From: an uncultured Anaerovibrio sp.
GTDB taxonomy: Bacteria; Bacillota; Negativicutes; Selenomonadales; Selenomonadaceae
Direction of reading: 5' to 3'
DNA: 9,226 nucleotides
NCBI GenBank assembly: GCA_902785445.1
Contig: CACZYN010000028.1
Span: 30,113 to 39,338, forward strand
The notes under the pieces are model-generated. The model saw only the letters and a program-made list of their open reading frames with translations. It was not told where the DNA came from and did not search any database. Both the position numbers and the translations under genes were made by a program. This document shows positions 1 to 6,856 of the stretch, piece by piece (position 1 is the first letter of the stretch; each line of letters begins with the position of its first letter).

Positions 1-377
1 CAGCCCAGTCTAAGGGCGCACGGAGCAGCAATCCCTTTGGTAATCCGTATATGAGTGAGGAAGAAATGCGGGAATTTAATCAGCAATTTCAGCTGATGGA
101 TTCTTTCAGTGCTTCTTTTGGAGGAGCTACTTCGCGTAAGGCTAAGGCAGGAAACAATCGTCTGGCCCATAAATCCACTGAATCAGCGGCTCCTATGGAA
201 AAGCTGGGTCAGAGGGGCGCTGAGGACAATGGGAAAAAATATCTCTGCCCGAAGTGCCGGGAGGGCAGCTTACGCAAGATAAAGGGGAAAAATGGGGACT
301 TTTGGGGCTGCAGCAACTATCCACGCTGCACAGCCACCTTCGACGATGACCATAATATGCCCCTGTTGAACAATTAG
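1..377 (+). CDS. 3' end of a gene with a C-terminal topoisomerase zinc ribbon (probably DNA topoisomerase III)
   Basis: The reading frame is already open at the left edge (first full codon at 3), so the ATG at 51 is an internal Met and 124 C-terminal residues are visible. The last 45 residues form a C4 zinc ribbon of the type found at the C terminus of type IA topoisomerases: CPKC, then about 17 residues later GCSNYPRC, with the four cysteines encoded at 246-248, 255-257, 309-311 and 327-329. In the family this module binds single-stranded DNA. The preceding stretch is polar and Ala/Ser/Gly-rich, like a flexible linker. The catalytic part lies outside the window. The same ribbon also occurs on some helicases and nucleases, so topoisomerase III is an inference; the zinc ribbon itself is clear. 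The next gene's ribosome binding site begins three bases after this stop codon. Confidence 0.6.
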   Translation, partial: AQSKGARSSNPFGNPYMSEEEMREFNQQFQLMDSFSASFGGATSRKAKAGNNRLAHKSTESAAPMEKLGQRGAEDNGKKYLCPKCREGSLRKIKGKNGDFWGCSNYPRCTATFDDDHNMPLLNN

Positions 378-379
378 TT

Positions 380-385
380 GGGAGG
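380..385 (+). promoter_or_regulatory. Ribosome binding site that sets the CorC-like start at TTG 393
   Basis: GGGAGG ends seven bases before TTG 393. An in-frame TTG at 378 would precede this site rather than follow it, so 393 is the better start. The site lies directly after the upstream stop codon (375-377), which allows translational coupling with the upstream gene. Confidence 0.75.
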
Positions 386-392
386 ATTTGAT

Positions 393-1745
393 TTGGACCT
401 TACCACGGTAATGTTTAAATTGGTAATAATACTGTTATTGGTGGCCTTAAACGGCTTCTTTGTGGCGGCGGAATTTGCCATTGTTAAAATGCGCATTTCC
501 CGGTTGGATTCCTTGATCGATGCCGGTATTCGCCGGGCATCCTATGCCAAAACCCTGGTGGAGCATGTGGATGTATCCCTGTCGGTAACCCAGTTGGGGA
601 TAACTTTGGCCTCTTTGGGCTTAGGTTGGCTGGGGGAACCCACAGTGAGCCTGATATTGGCTCCGGCCTTTGAGCTGATGGGTATTGGGGGAACCCTGGC
701 TACCACGCTGTCCTTTGTGATTTCCTTTGCCATAATAACTGCCATGCAGATAATTATTGGGGAGCTTATCCCGAAGAATGTGGCCATCCAGAAGGTGGAG
801 CGGGTTATGCTGGCGGTGGCCTTGCCATTGCTGTTTTTTCAGCGCATCATGTATCCATCGGTATGGGTGTTAAATAAAGTGGCCGTTTGGGTGGCAGGAA
901 TATTCGGTATCGATATTTCCGGCAACAGCGATATTGTGGCCCACACAGAGGATGAAATACGTCATCTGATGGAGGAAAGCCATAAGCAGGGCTATATTGA
1001 TAAGACCGAGCTGGATTTCGTGGACAACGTATTCGATTTTGCTGACCGCAATGTGCGGGAGATCATGATACCCCGTACCGATATGATTTGCCTCTATCTG
1101 GAGGACAGCTTTGAGGAAAATATCCAGGTGGCCATGGAGGAACATCTGACCCGGTATCCGGTATGCGGTGAGGACAAGGACGATATTGTTGGCTTTTTGC
1201 ATATCAAGGACTTGATGCAGTCCCTGTATAAACGGCGTCGGCCACTGCTGCGCAAGCTTATCCGCCATTCTCTGGTGGTGCCGGAAACCATGAAAATCAG
1301 TACTCTGCTGAAAATGATGCAGCGGGAAAGGTCCCAGCTGGCCATTGTGGTGGATGAATACGGCGGTACGGCCGGCATGGTAACCATTGAGGATGTTATT
1401 GAGGAAATCGTGGGAGAAATTCAGGACGAATTTGACCAGGAGCGTCCGGCAGTGGAGCAGCGTTCGGAGCTGATTTATTCCATTGATGCCATGCTGCTGT
1501 TGGAAGAGGTCAGCGATATATTTGAAATGGAAATTGAGGCGGACAACATTGATACCATTGGTGGCTGGCTGTATAACAACATTCAGTCTCCACCGCAAAT
1601 CGGTATGAAAGGTTCCTGCGACAGTGTGGATTTCTTCGTGGAGGAAATGGACAATCTGCGAATTACCCGGATTCTGGTGCAGCTGCCTAAGCCATTGACG
1701 GAGGAGCACCCGGAGATTACGGGGCCAGATGAGTCAGGGGAGTGA
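393..1745 (+). CDS. CNNM/CorC (HlyC/CorC, UPF0053) family membrane transporter with CBS pair
   Basis: A 450-residue protein with the full family architecture. Residues about 7-200 are a CNNM/DUF21 membrane domain: a first hydrophobic helix containing ALNGFFVAAEFAIVKMR, the conserved GWLGEP near 79-84, and GELIPKNVAIQ near 123-133. A CBS pair follows, with REIMIPRTDMICL near 222-234 and DEYGGTAGMVTIEDVIEEIVG near 321-341 marking the two repeats. A CorC_HlyC C-terminal domain spans about 365-437. Characterised relatives (bacterial CorC, staphylococcal MpfA, eukaryotic CNNM) export Mg2+, with ATP/Mg2+ sensing by the CBS module; the older hemolysin name is misleading. Start chosen at TTG 393 because of the well-placed GGGAGG; a longer frame to 378 and an ATG at 411 are alternatives. 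The 15-base gap to the upstream stop suggests cotranscription. No truncation or missing domain seen. Confidence 0.9.
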   Translation: MDLTTVMFKLVIILLLVALNGFFVAAEFAIVKMRISRLDSLIDAGIRRASYAKTLVEHVDVSLSVTQLGITLASLGLGWLGEPTVSLILAPAFELMGIGGTLATTLSFVISFAIITAMQIIIGELIPKNVAIQKVERVMLAVALPLLFFQRIMYPSVWVLNKVAVWVAGIFGIDISGNSDIVAHTEDEIRHLMEESHKQGYIDKTELDFVDNVFDFADRNVREIMIPRTDMICLYLEDSFEENIQVAMEEHLTRYPVCGEDKDDIVGFLHIKDLMQSLYKRRRPLLRKLIRHSLVVPETMKISTLLKMMQRERSQLAIVVDEYGGTAGMVTIEDVIEEIVGEIQDEFDQERPAVEQRSELIYSIDAMLLLEEVSDIFEMEIEADNIDTIGGWLYNNIQSPPQIGMKGSCDSVDFFVEEMDNLRITRILVQLPKPLTEEHPEITGPDESGE

Positions 1746-1748
1746 CCT

Positions 1749-1790
1749 CATCCGTCACTTCGTGACACCTTCCCCAGAGGGGAAGGCTTA
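1749..1790. repeat. REP-like intergenic element: two adjacent perfect hairpins
   Basis: Four bases after the transporter stop codon lie two back-to-back perfect inverted repeats. The first is GTCAC-TTC-GTGAC (1754-1766). The second is CCTTCCCC-AGA-GGGGAAGG (1768-1786), an 8-bp stem with a 3-base loop. The flanks CTCATCC and CTTA, together with this order of stems, resemble a dispersed palindromic repeat that I recall from intergenic regions of gut Bacillota; only one copy is in the window, so dispersal cannot be shown here. The strong GC stem could help stop transcription or protect the 3' end of the transporter mRNA, but no T-tract follows it on either strand, so it is not a standard intrinsic terminator. 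Confidence 0.65.
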
Positions 1791-1813
1791 AATGTCTGTC
1801 AGGGGCTGACATT
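1791..1813. repeat. Hairpin with two mutually exclusive stems upstream of the ABC-F gene
   Basis: TGTCAG-GGG-CTGACA (1797-1811) is a perfect 6-bp stem. An alternative 6-bp stem pairs AATGTC (1791-1796) with GACATT (1808-1813). The two share 1808-1811, so only one can form at a time. No T-tract follows. The region may lie in the leader of the ABC-F mRNA or upstream of its promoter; the sequence does not settle which. Confidence 0.45.
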
Positions 1814-1815
1814 AT

Positions 1816-1843
1816 CTGGTAATGCTAATTGGGAATGTATAGT
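1816..1843 (+). promoter_or_regulatory. Weak candidate promoter for the ABC-F gene
   Basis: TATAGT at 1838-1843 matches the -10 consensus at five of six positions and has TG directly before it. The best -35 at usual spacing is poor (CTGGTA at 1816-1821, three of six, 16-base spacer). It would give a leader of about 20 bases carrying the GGAGG at 1857-1861. Readthrough from the transporter gene is equally possible. Confidence 0.3.
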
Positions 1844-1870
1844 GCAGAATAACGCTGGAGGAAAATATCT

Positions 1871-3772
1871 TTGGTTTTAACGGTAGAGGATCTGGGCAAG
1901 AGCTACGGTGAAAAAATCTTGTTCAGTCATGTAAATTTGAACGTAAACGACAACGATAAAATCGGTATCGTGGGCATAAATGGCACCGGTAAATCCACCT
2001 TCCTAAAGACGGTGGCGGGCAAGCTTACGGCGGATACGGGCAATATGGTAACCATGCGCAATTTGCGGATCAGCTTTTTGGAGCAGTCCAAGGAATTTGA
2101 GGTGGATAATACTGTGCTCATGGAGGTTTTCAAGGGGGATACCCCGTTGATGCAGGCCCTGCGGGCCTATGAGTCTGCCTTAAGTCGCTCGGAGGCTGGG
2201 GATGAGTCCCCGGAGGTGCAACAGGCCTTGGTACAGGCTTCAGCTAAGATTGACAGCGTCAATGGCTGGAGCATGGAAAGCGAGGCCAAGACCATCTTAA
2301 ATCATCTGGGTATTCATGATTTTGCCGCCAAGGTGTCCACTCTGTCGGCGGGGCAGCAAAAGCGGATGGCCTTGGCCACCGCCCTGATTCAGCCCTGCGA
2401 TTTGCTGATTTTGGACGAGCCTACCAACCATTTGGACAGTGAAACCATTGGCTGGCTGGAGGATTATTTGGCCCATTGGAAGGGCGCCTTGCTGATGGTG
2501 ACCCATGACCGATATTTTTTGGACCGGGTTACCACGGGGATTTTGGAGTTTGACAAGGGCTTTACCTATACCTATGAAGGCAATTATTCCCAGTTTTTGG
2601 AGCAAAAGGCGGCCCGGATTGAGCGGGAGGAGGCCGGAGAACGGAAACGGCAGAACTTCCTGCGCAATGAGCTGGCCTGGATCCGCCGGGGAGCACAAGC
2701 CAGAAGTACCAAGCAAAAGGCCCGGATTCAGCGTTATGAGCAGGTACGGGACCAAAAGGTTAATCTGGAGCGGCAGCAGGTGGAAATCGGTTTGGCCGGT
2801 AGCCGCCTGGGGCGGAAAATAATTGAGCTGAATCATGTTACCTACGCATGGGAAGGAAAAACTTATTTTAAGGATTTTACTTATACGGTGCTGCGTAATG
2901 ACCGGATTGGTATTTTAGGGGGCAACGGCTCCGGTAAATCCACCCTGTTGAATATTATTGCCGGACGGTTGGAACCAACGGCGGGTACGGTGGACATTGG
3001 TCAGACGGTGAAGATTGGTTATTTTGCCCAGACCAATGCGGAAATGGATGGACGCCTCCGGGCCAAGGAATATATTCAGGAAGCAGCCCATTATATTACC
3101 ATGGCCGATGGCAGCAAGCTGTCGGCAGGACAGCTTATGGAGCGGTTTTTGTTTCCGCCGGAGCTGCAGTGGACGGAAATTTCCCGGCTCTCCGGTGGAG
3201 AAAAGCGTCGATTGTATCTGCTGCGGATTTTGATGGAGTCCCCTAATGTGCTGCTATTGGATGAGCCCACCAATGATTTGGATTTGGATACCATGGCGGT
3301 GCTGGAAAATTTCATTGAGGATTTCACCGGGGCCATTATTTTTGTGTCCCATGATCGTTTTTTCACCGATCGCATGGCCAAAAAGGTGTTTGTCTTCGAC
3401 GAACAGGGCTATGTCCAGGAAATTATGGGGGGCTATTCCGAGTACAAAGAACGGGCTGAGGCGGCGGCTGCGGCTAAGCTGCAGGAGCAGAGGCAGGAGA
3501 CCAGAGCCGCGAAGGAAAGTACGTCGATTAATACCGCCCCGAAGCGGGAGCGCAAGGGACTGACCTTTGGGGAAAAGAAGGAATACGCCGAAATCGAAGC
3601 GGTGATTGCCAGCAAGGAAAGTGAGCTTAAGGTTGTGGAAATGCAGATGGCCCAATATGCCACGGATTATGAACAGATTCGGGAGCTCACCGAGGAACAG
3701 CAGCGGTTAAGTGGAGAACTTGAAAAGCTGATGGACAGGTGGGCTTACCTGGAGGAAAAGGCCCAAGAATAG
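1871..3772 (+). CDS. uup: ABC-F family ATPase, Uup/YfmR type
   Basis: A soluble protein of 633 residues with two fused ATP-binding cassettes and no membrane domain. Cassette 1 has Walker A GINGTGKST (35-43), signature LSAGQQKR (158-165), Walker B and catalytic Glu LLILDEPTNHLD (178-189) and switch THD (211-213). The interdomain arm at about 241-316 carries the typical RNELAWIRRGAQARSTKQKA. Cassette 2 has GGNGSGKST (350-358), LSGGEKRRL (440-448), VLLLDEPTNDLD (460-471) and SHD (493-495). An Ala/Glu-rich linker leads to a C-terminal coiled coil (about 563-633) of the ABC_tran_CTD kind, which marks the Uup/YfmR branch. Length matches E. coli Uup (635). Family members bind the ribosomal E site and relieve stalled translation, YfmR in parallel with EF-P. 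Start TTG 1871 is supported by GGAGG nine bases upstream. An antibiotic-resistance ABC-F is less likely given this C-terminal domain. All catalytic residues are present. Confidence 0.9.
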   Translation: MVLTVEDLGKSYGEKILFSHVNLNVNDNDKIGIVGINGTGKSTFLKTVAGKLTADTGNMVTMRNLRISFLEQSKEFEVDNTVLMEVFKGDTPLMQALRAYESALSRSEAGDESPEVQQALVQASAKIDSVNGWSMESEAKTILNHLGIHDFAAKVSTLSAGQQKRMALATALIQPCDLLILDEPTNHLDSETIGWLEDYLAHWKGALLMVTHDRYFLDRVTTGILEFDKGFTYTYEGNYSQFLEQKAARIEREEAGERKRQNFLRNELAWIRRGAQARSTKQKARIQRYEQVRDQKVNLERQQVEIGLAGSRLGRKIIELNHVTYAWEGKTYFKDFTYTVLRNDRIGILGGNGSGKSTLLNIIAGRLEPTAGTVDIGQTVKIGYFAQTNAEMDGRLRAKEYIQEAAHYITMADGSKLSAGQLMERFLFPPELQWTEISRLSGGEKRRLYLLRILMESPNVLLLDEPTNDLDLDTMAVLENFIEDFTGAIIFVSHDRFFTDRMAKKVFVFDEQGYVQEIMGGYSEYKERAEAAAAAKLQEQRQETRAAKESTSINTAPKRERKGLTFGEKKEYAEIEAVIASKESELKVVEMQMAQYATDYEQIRELTEEQQRLSGELEKLMDRWAYLEEKAQE

Positions 3773-3811
3773 ATATAGAGGAAGAAATCGTATAGATAAG
3801 GAGTTTTAAGA

Positions 3812-4177
3812 ATGAAATTTACGATGGCTCACAGCAGTATTGCCGTTAAGGACGTGGAGCGTTCCGTGGAGTTTTATAAAAAGGCCCTGGGCTTGAAGGT
3901 TAAATATGTGAAGGATTTGCCTCATATCAATCTCACCTACATGGTGGATGAGGAGGAGTCCGGCTACGAGCTGGAAATTACTTTGAAGAAGGATCACCAG
4001 GGGGACTATGAATTGGGGGAAAATCCCATTCATTTGGCCTTCTGGGTGGATGATTATAAAGGCGCCTTGGCTTTGCATCAGGAAATGGGCTGTGTGCAGC
4101 GAGTAGTAGAGCCAGCGGGAATCCACTTCATTCAGGATCCGGATGGCTATGTAACAGAGATAATGCCCAAGGCATAA
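3812..4177 (+). CDS. gloA: Glyoxalase I-like protein (VOC family lactoylglutathione lyase)
   Basis: A 121-residue single-module VOC protein with two beta-alpha-beta-beta-beta halves. The four metal-ligand positions of glyoxalase I appear present: His7 (MAHSSI), Glu55 (LEITL), His74 (NPIHLAF) and Glu116 (GYVTEIM). The stretch DYELGENPIHLAFWVDD aligns well with the KYELG...GHIAL region of E. coli GloA, and EDPDGY-type residues (QDPDGY, 108-113) are conserved. Glyoxalase I isomerises the methylglyoxal-thiol hemithioacetal. Bacillota often use bacillithiol or another thiol instead of glutathione, so the thiol partner is unknown. Start ATG 3812 has AAGGAG eight bases upstream. It lies 39 bases after the ABC-F gene and 44 before hexokinase, where methylglyoxal removal would suit a sugar-phosphate-handling neighbour. 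Another VOC activity cannot be excluded. Confidence 0.78.
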   Translation: MKFTMAHSSIAVKDVERSVEFYKKALGLKVKYVKDLPHINLTYMVDEEESGYELEITLKKDHQGDYELGENPIHLAFWVDDYKGALALHQEMGCVQRVVEPAGIHFIQDPDGYVTEIMPKA

Positions 4178-4221
4178 TTAGGTGAGAGATTTGGCGTGTA
4201 AATAATAGAGGGGGCAGGGAA

Positions 4222-5496
4222 ATGGCATGGAATGAACAGCTATATAGGGATATTATGGATGGCTTACAGGTGGATAAGGAATTTATCACCGAGGCAGCCG
4301 GAGCCTTTCGCTGGGATTTGGAGCAGGGCCTGCAGGGTTCGGAGCATTCCTCCTTGGCCATGCTGCCTTCCTATATTGGCTTGCCCACCGGCAAGGAAAC
4401 CGGGGAGTATTTAACTCTGGATTTTGGCGGCAGCAATGTGCGGGCCTCCCTTATTCGTCTCTCCGGCAATGGAAAATTTGCAGTCAGCAGACAGGTGCGC
4501 AAATCCTTGGTAAGTGAAGAATATAATCTTATTTGCGCCGAGGCCACCTGCGAGAAGCTCTTTGATTTTTTAGCCCAGGTGATTGGTGAGGCCATTGAAG
4601 GTAATCAGGCGCAAACCTACTACCTGGGGCATACCTTTTCCTTTGGTTCTAAGCAGGAGGATATCAATACTGCCCGCCTGATTAAATGGGCCAAGGAATT
4701 TGCTGTGCCGGGGGTGGAGGGGCAGGATATAAATGCCCTGCTGACCGCAGCCTTAAATAGAGCTGGCTTGGACAATGTTAAGCCCGTGGCCATTATTAAT
4801 GACACGGTGGCCGTGCTTTTAGCCACGGCCTATAGCTATCCTGATACCCGGATTGGCTCCATTTATGCCACCGGGCACAATACCTGCTATATGGAGCCCA
4901 TGCCCGATGTGGGGCGGCCTCCTTGTGTATTGAATATGGAATCTGGTGGTTTTTCTAAGCTGGTACCTACCAAATGGGATATTGAGCTGGATGAGGCCTC
5001 GGAGCAGCCCGGACGTCAACGGCTGGAAAAAATGGTGTCCGGCCGATATATGGGGATGCTGTATAGCCAGCTCATAAGAGAATTATTTAATTTATCCACG
5101 ACACCGGAATTATCGGCGGCAGATATGTCAGCTATTATGGGGGATGAAGCGGAAGCTGCTCGCATCGTAATTTCCCTTTTGGGGTATACGAACTCAGAGA
5201 TTGTGGAAAAGCTACGGGAGCTGGCCAAAGCCATTACCATTCGCTCTGCCCGCTTGGTGGCAGCTACCTGGGCGGGGACCTTGTGGCACTTGTCTGGCCA
5301 AGGGAAGATTGAGCCGCAGCATATTGCGGTGGATGGCTCCGTGTATCAGCTGATGCCTCATGTTCAGGAAAATGTTCGCCGAGCCCTCTATGAAATTTTA
5401 GGGGATGAGGCCGGAGGCATTGAACCAGTGCTGGTAAAGGACGGTTCCAGTGTGGGAGCGGCTATTGCGGCTGCCGTTGCAAGTAACGGACAATAG
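4222..5496 (+). CDS. Eukaryote-type hexokinase (hexokinase family, both domains)
   Basis: A 424-residue protein that follows the eukaryotic hexokinase fold from end to end and lacks the ROK or GlcK signatures usual in bacteria. Motifs in order: LPSYIGLPTGKETGEYL (48-64), phosphate-1 LDFGGSNVRA (66-75), sugar-binding LGHTFSFGSKQED (135-147) and IKWAKEF (154-160), catalytic Asp194 in AIINDTVA, phosphate-2 YATGHNTCYMEPM (215-227), NMESGGF with Glu240, Glu269 in QRLEKMVSGRYMG, and C-terminal adenosine-site DGSSVGAAIAAAV (407-419). These positions match human glucokinase Ser151, Lys169, Asp205, Glu256 and Glu290 equivalents. It should phosphorylate glucose or related hexoses with ATP in the cytosol. 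One sugar-contact position differs: the Thr before the active Lys is Ala157. It is slightly shorter than 450-480-residue eukaryotic enzymes. ATG 4222 is preceded by GAGGGGG at seven bases. Sugar specificity cannot be read from sequence. Confidence 0.9.
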   Translation: MAWNEQLYRDIMDGLQVDKEFITEAAGAFRWDLEQGLQGSEHSSLAMLPSYIGLPTGKETGEYLTLDFGGSNVRASLIRLSGNGKFAVSRQVRKSLVSEEYNLICAEATCEKLFDFLAQVIGEAIEGNQAQTYYLGHTFSFGSKQEDINTARLIKWAKEFAVPGVEGQDINALLTAALNRAGLDNVKPVAIINDTVAVLLATAYSYPDTRIGSIYATGHNTCYMEPMPDVGRPPCVLNMESGGFSKLVPTKWDIELDEASEQPGRQRLEKMVSGRYMGMLYSQLIRELFNLSTTPELSAADMSAIMGDEAEAARIVISLLGYTNSEIVEKLRELAKAITIRSARLVAATWAGTLWHLSGQGKIEPQHIAVDGSVYQLMPHVQENVRRALYEILGDEAGGIEPVLVKDGSSVGAAIAAAVASNGQ

Positions 5497-5573
5497 TGAT
5501 AAGATATCCTTTGTGATTTTGGGAAAATGTTTTAGGATTATTTAGATAGTGTACTGGATAGGGAGGGACGACT

Positions 5574-6839
5574 TTGACCGAGAAATTACCTCATGTTGTG
5601 GTGGTAGGTGCCGGATTTGGTGGCGTAGCGGCCATTAAGGCTCTGGCCAAGGCCAAGGTGAAAATAACTCTGGTGGACCGCACCAATTACCATTTGTTTC
5701 AGCCATTGTTATATCAGCTGTCCACGGCGGTCCTGTCCACCGATGACATATCCTTCCCGGTGCGGGCCATGTTCCGTAAGATGAAGAATATTGATTTATT
5801 CATGGCCAAGGCCACGGGGATCGATGGGAAAAACAAAATTTTACATACCAATCATGGGGATATTTCCTATGATTATCTGATAGTGTCCGCTGGAGCCACT
5901 AATAATTTCTTTGGCCTGGAAAATGTGGAAAAGTATTCCTATGGTATGAAGACCATTCAGGAAACCTTGCACATCAGAAATCATGTGCTGCACATGTTTG
6001 AGCGGGCTAATAAACAGCTGGACAGCGAAAGCGTACGGCGGCAGATGCTCACCTTTATTTGTGTGGGGGGCGGCCCTACCGGGGTGGAGGAAGCTGGCGC
6101 TTTGGCAGAGCTGGTAGCAGTGCAGAAGCTGGATTATCCGAACCTGAATTTTGATGAGGTCAGCATTAAGCTTATTGAAGCCACGGATCGGGTACTGCCT
6201 ATGATGCCGGAAAAGCTTCAGCAATACACCTTGAAGGTGTTGCAGGATAAAGGGGTAGAGGTAATGCTGAACACGGCGGTGGCCGATTGCAGTGAAGAGG
6301 GTCTCTATTTGAAGGATGGTACCTTTATTCCTAGTAAAACCGTTATTTGGGCGGCAGGAGTCCGGGCCCATCGCTTGGCCTCCACCATTGGTACGGAATG
6401 TGACCGGGCGGGCCGGGTAATCGTGGAGAAAACCTTGCAGGTACCGGGGTATCCGGAGATTTTCGCCATCGGCGACAATGCCCATTTTCTGCAGGATGGT
6501 CATCCATTGCCAACGGTGGCTCCAGTGGCTATACAGGAAGCCAATGTGGCGGTGGACAATATTAAAGCCCTGATAAAGGGTAATACCCAGCTGAAGGAAT
6601 TCACCTATGTGGATCACGGCAGCATGGCCACCATCGGTCGGTGTCAGGCAGTAGTATCCTGGGGCTGGCTGAAGATTGGCGGCTTCTTTGCCTGGTGTAT
6701 CTGGATGTTCCTGCACCTGTTGCGGTTGGAGGGCACCCATGCGGATATCACTGTAGGTACAAAATGGCTGTGGAATTTTATTTCCGGCACCCGGCTGGGG
6801 CGGATTATCACTAATATAAAATTTGACGAAGAACAGTAA
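5574..6839 (+). CDS. ndh: Type II NADH dehydrogenase (NDH-2), FAD-dependent
   Basis: A 421-residue two-dinucleotide-binding oxidoreductase that passes electrons from NADH to quinone at the inner face of the membrane without pumping protons. FAD site: VVVVGAGFGG (8-17) and the second flavin motif FAIGDNA (298-303, Asp301). NADH site: FICVGGGPTGVEEAG (161-175), with an acidic pair at 172-173 matching the conserved Glu near the flavin. Quinone-site signature: APVAIQEANVA (316-326, Gln321), close to the family AxxxxQxA pattern. The C terminus is the expected membrane anchor: a Trp/Phe-rich amphipathic segment WGWLKIGGFFAWCIWMFLHL (363-382) and a basic second helix to 416. Length is typical. Start TTG 5574 has GGGAGGG seven bases before it. 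The 77-base gap from hexokinase has no convincing promoter. Sulfide:quinone reductase is unlikely because its redox cysteines are absent. Confidence 0.9.
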   Translation: MTEKLPHVVVVGAGFGGVAAIKALAKAKVKITLVDRTNYHLFQPLLYQLSTAVLSTDDISFPVRAMFRKMKNIDLFMAKATGIDGKNKILHTNHGDISYDYLIVSAGATNNFFGLENVEKYSYGMKTIQETLHIRNHVLHMFERANKQLDSESVRRQMLTFICVGGGPTGVEEAGALAELVAVQKLDYPNLNFDEVSIKLIEATDRVLPMMPEKLQQYTLKVLQDKGVEVMLNTAVADCSEEGLYLKDGTFIPSKTVIWAAGVRAHRLASTIGTECDRAGRVIVEKTLQVPGYPEIFAIGDNAHFLQDGHPLPTVAPVAIQEANVAVDNIKALIKGNTQLKEFTYVDHGSMATIGRCQAVVSWGWLKIGGFFAWCIWMFLHLLRLEGTHADITVGTKWLWNFISGTRLGRIITNIKFDEEQ

Positions 6840-6843
6840 TTTT

Positions 6844-6848
6844 GGGAG
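6844..6848 (+). promoter_or_regulatory. Ribosome binding site that sets the esterase start at TTG 6857
   Basis: GGGAG lies eight bases before TTG 6857. The frame is also open from a TTG at 6842, but that codon precedes this site, and starting at 6857 yields a standard signal peptide. The site begins five bases after the NADH dehydrogenase stop codon, so the two genes are probably cotranslated from one message. Confidence 0.7.
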
Positions 6849-6856
6849 CGATAAAG

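Noticed and set aside
870..1709. Long open frame on the - strand (279 codons) opposite the transporter gene
   Set aside because: It is a shadow of the conserved CNNM/CorC frame. Its translation is His/Gln-rich without recognisable motifs and has no ribosome binding site of note.
1768..1786. Intrinsic terminator for the transporter gene
   Set aside because: The stem is strong but no T-tract follows on either strand, so it is described as a REP-like hairpin instead.
2297..2836. 179-codon - strand frame opposite the ABC-F gene
   Set aside because: It overlies conserved Walker B and linker coding sequence; the Pro/Leu/Gln-rich product is typical antisense shadow.
5497..5573. Promoter for the NADH dehydrogenase gene in the 77-base gap
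   Set aside because: Only a weak pair (TTGGGA and TTAGAT) is visible, with poor -10 agreement, so it is not called as a feature.
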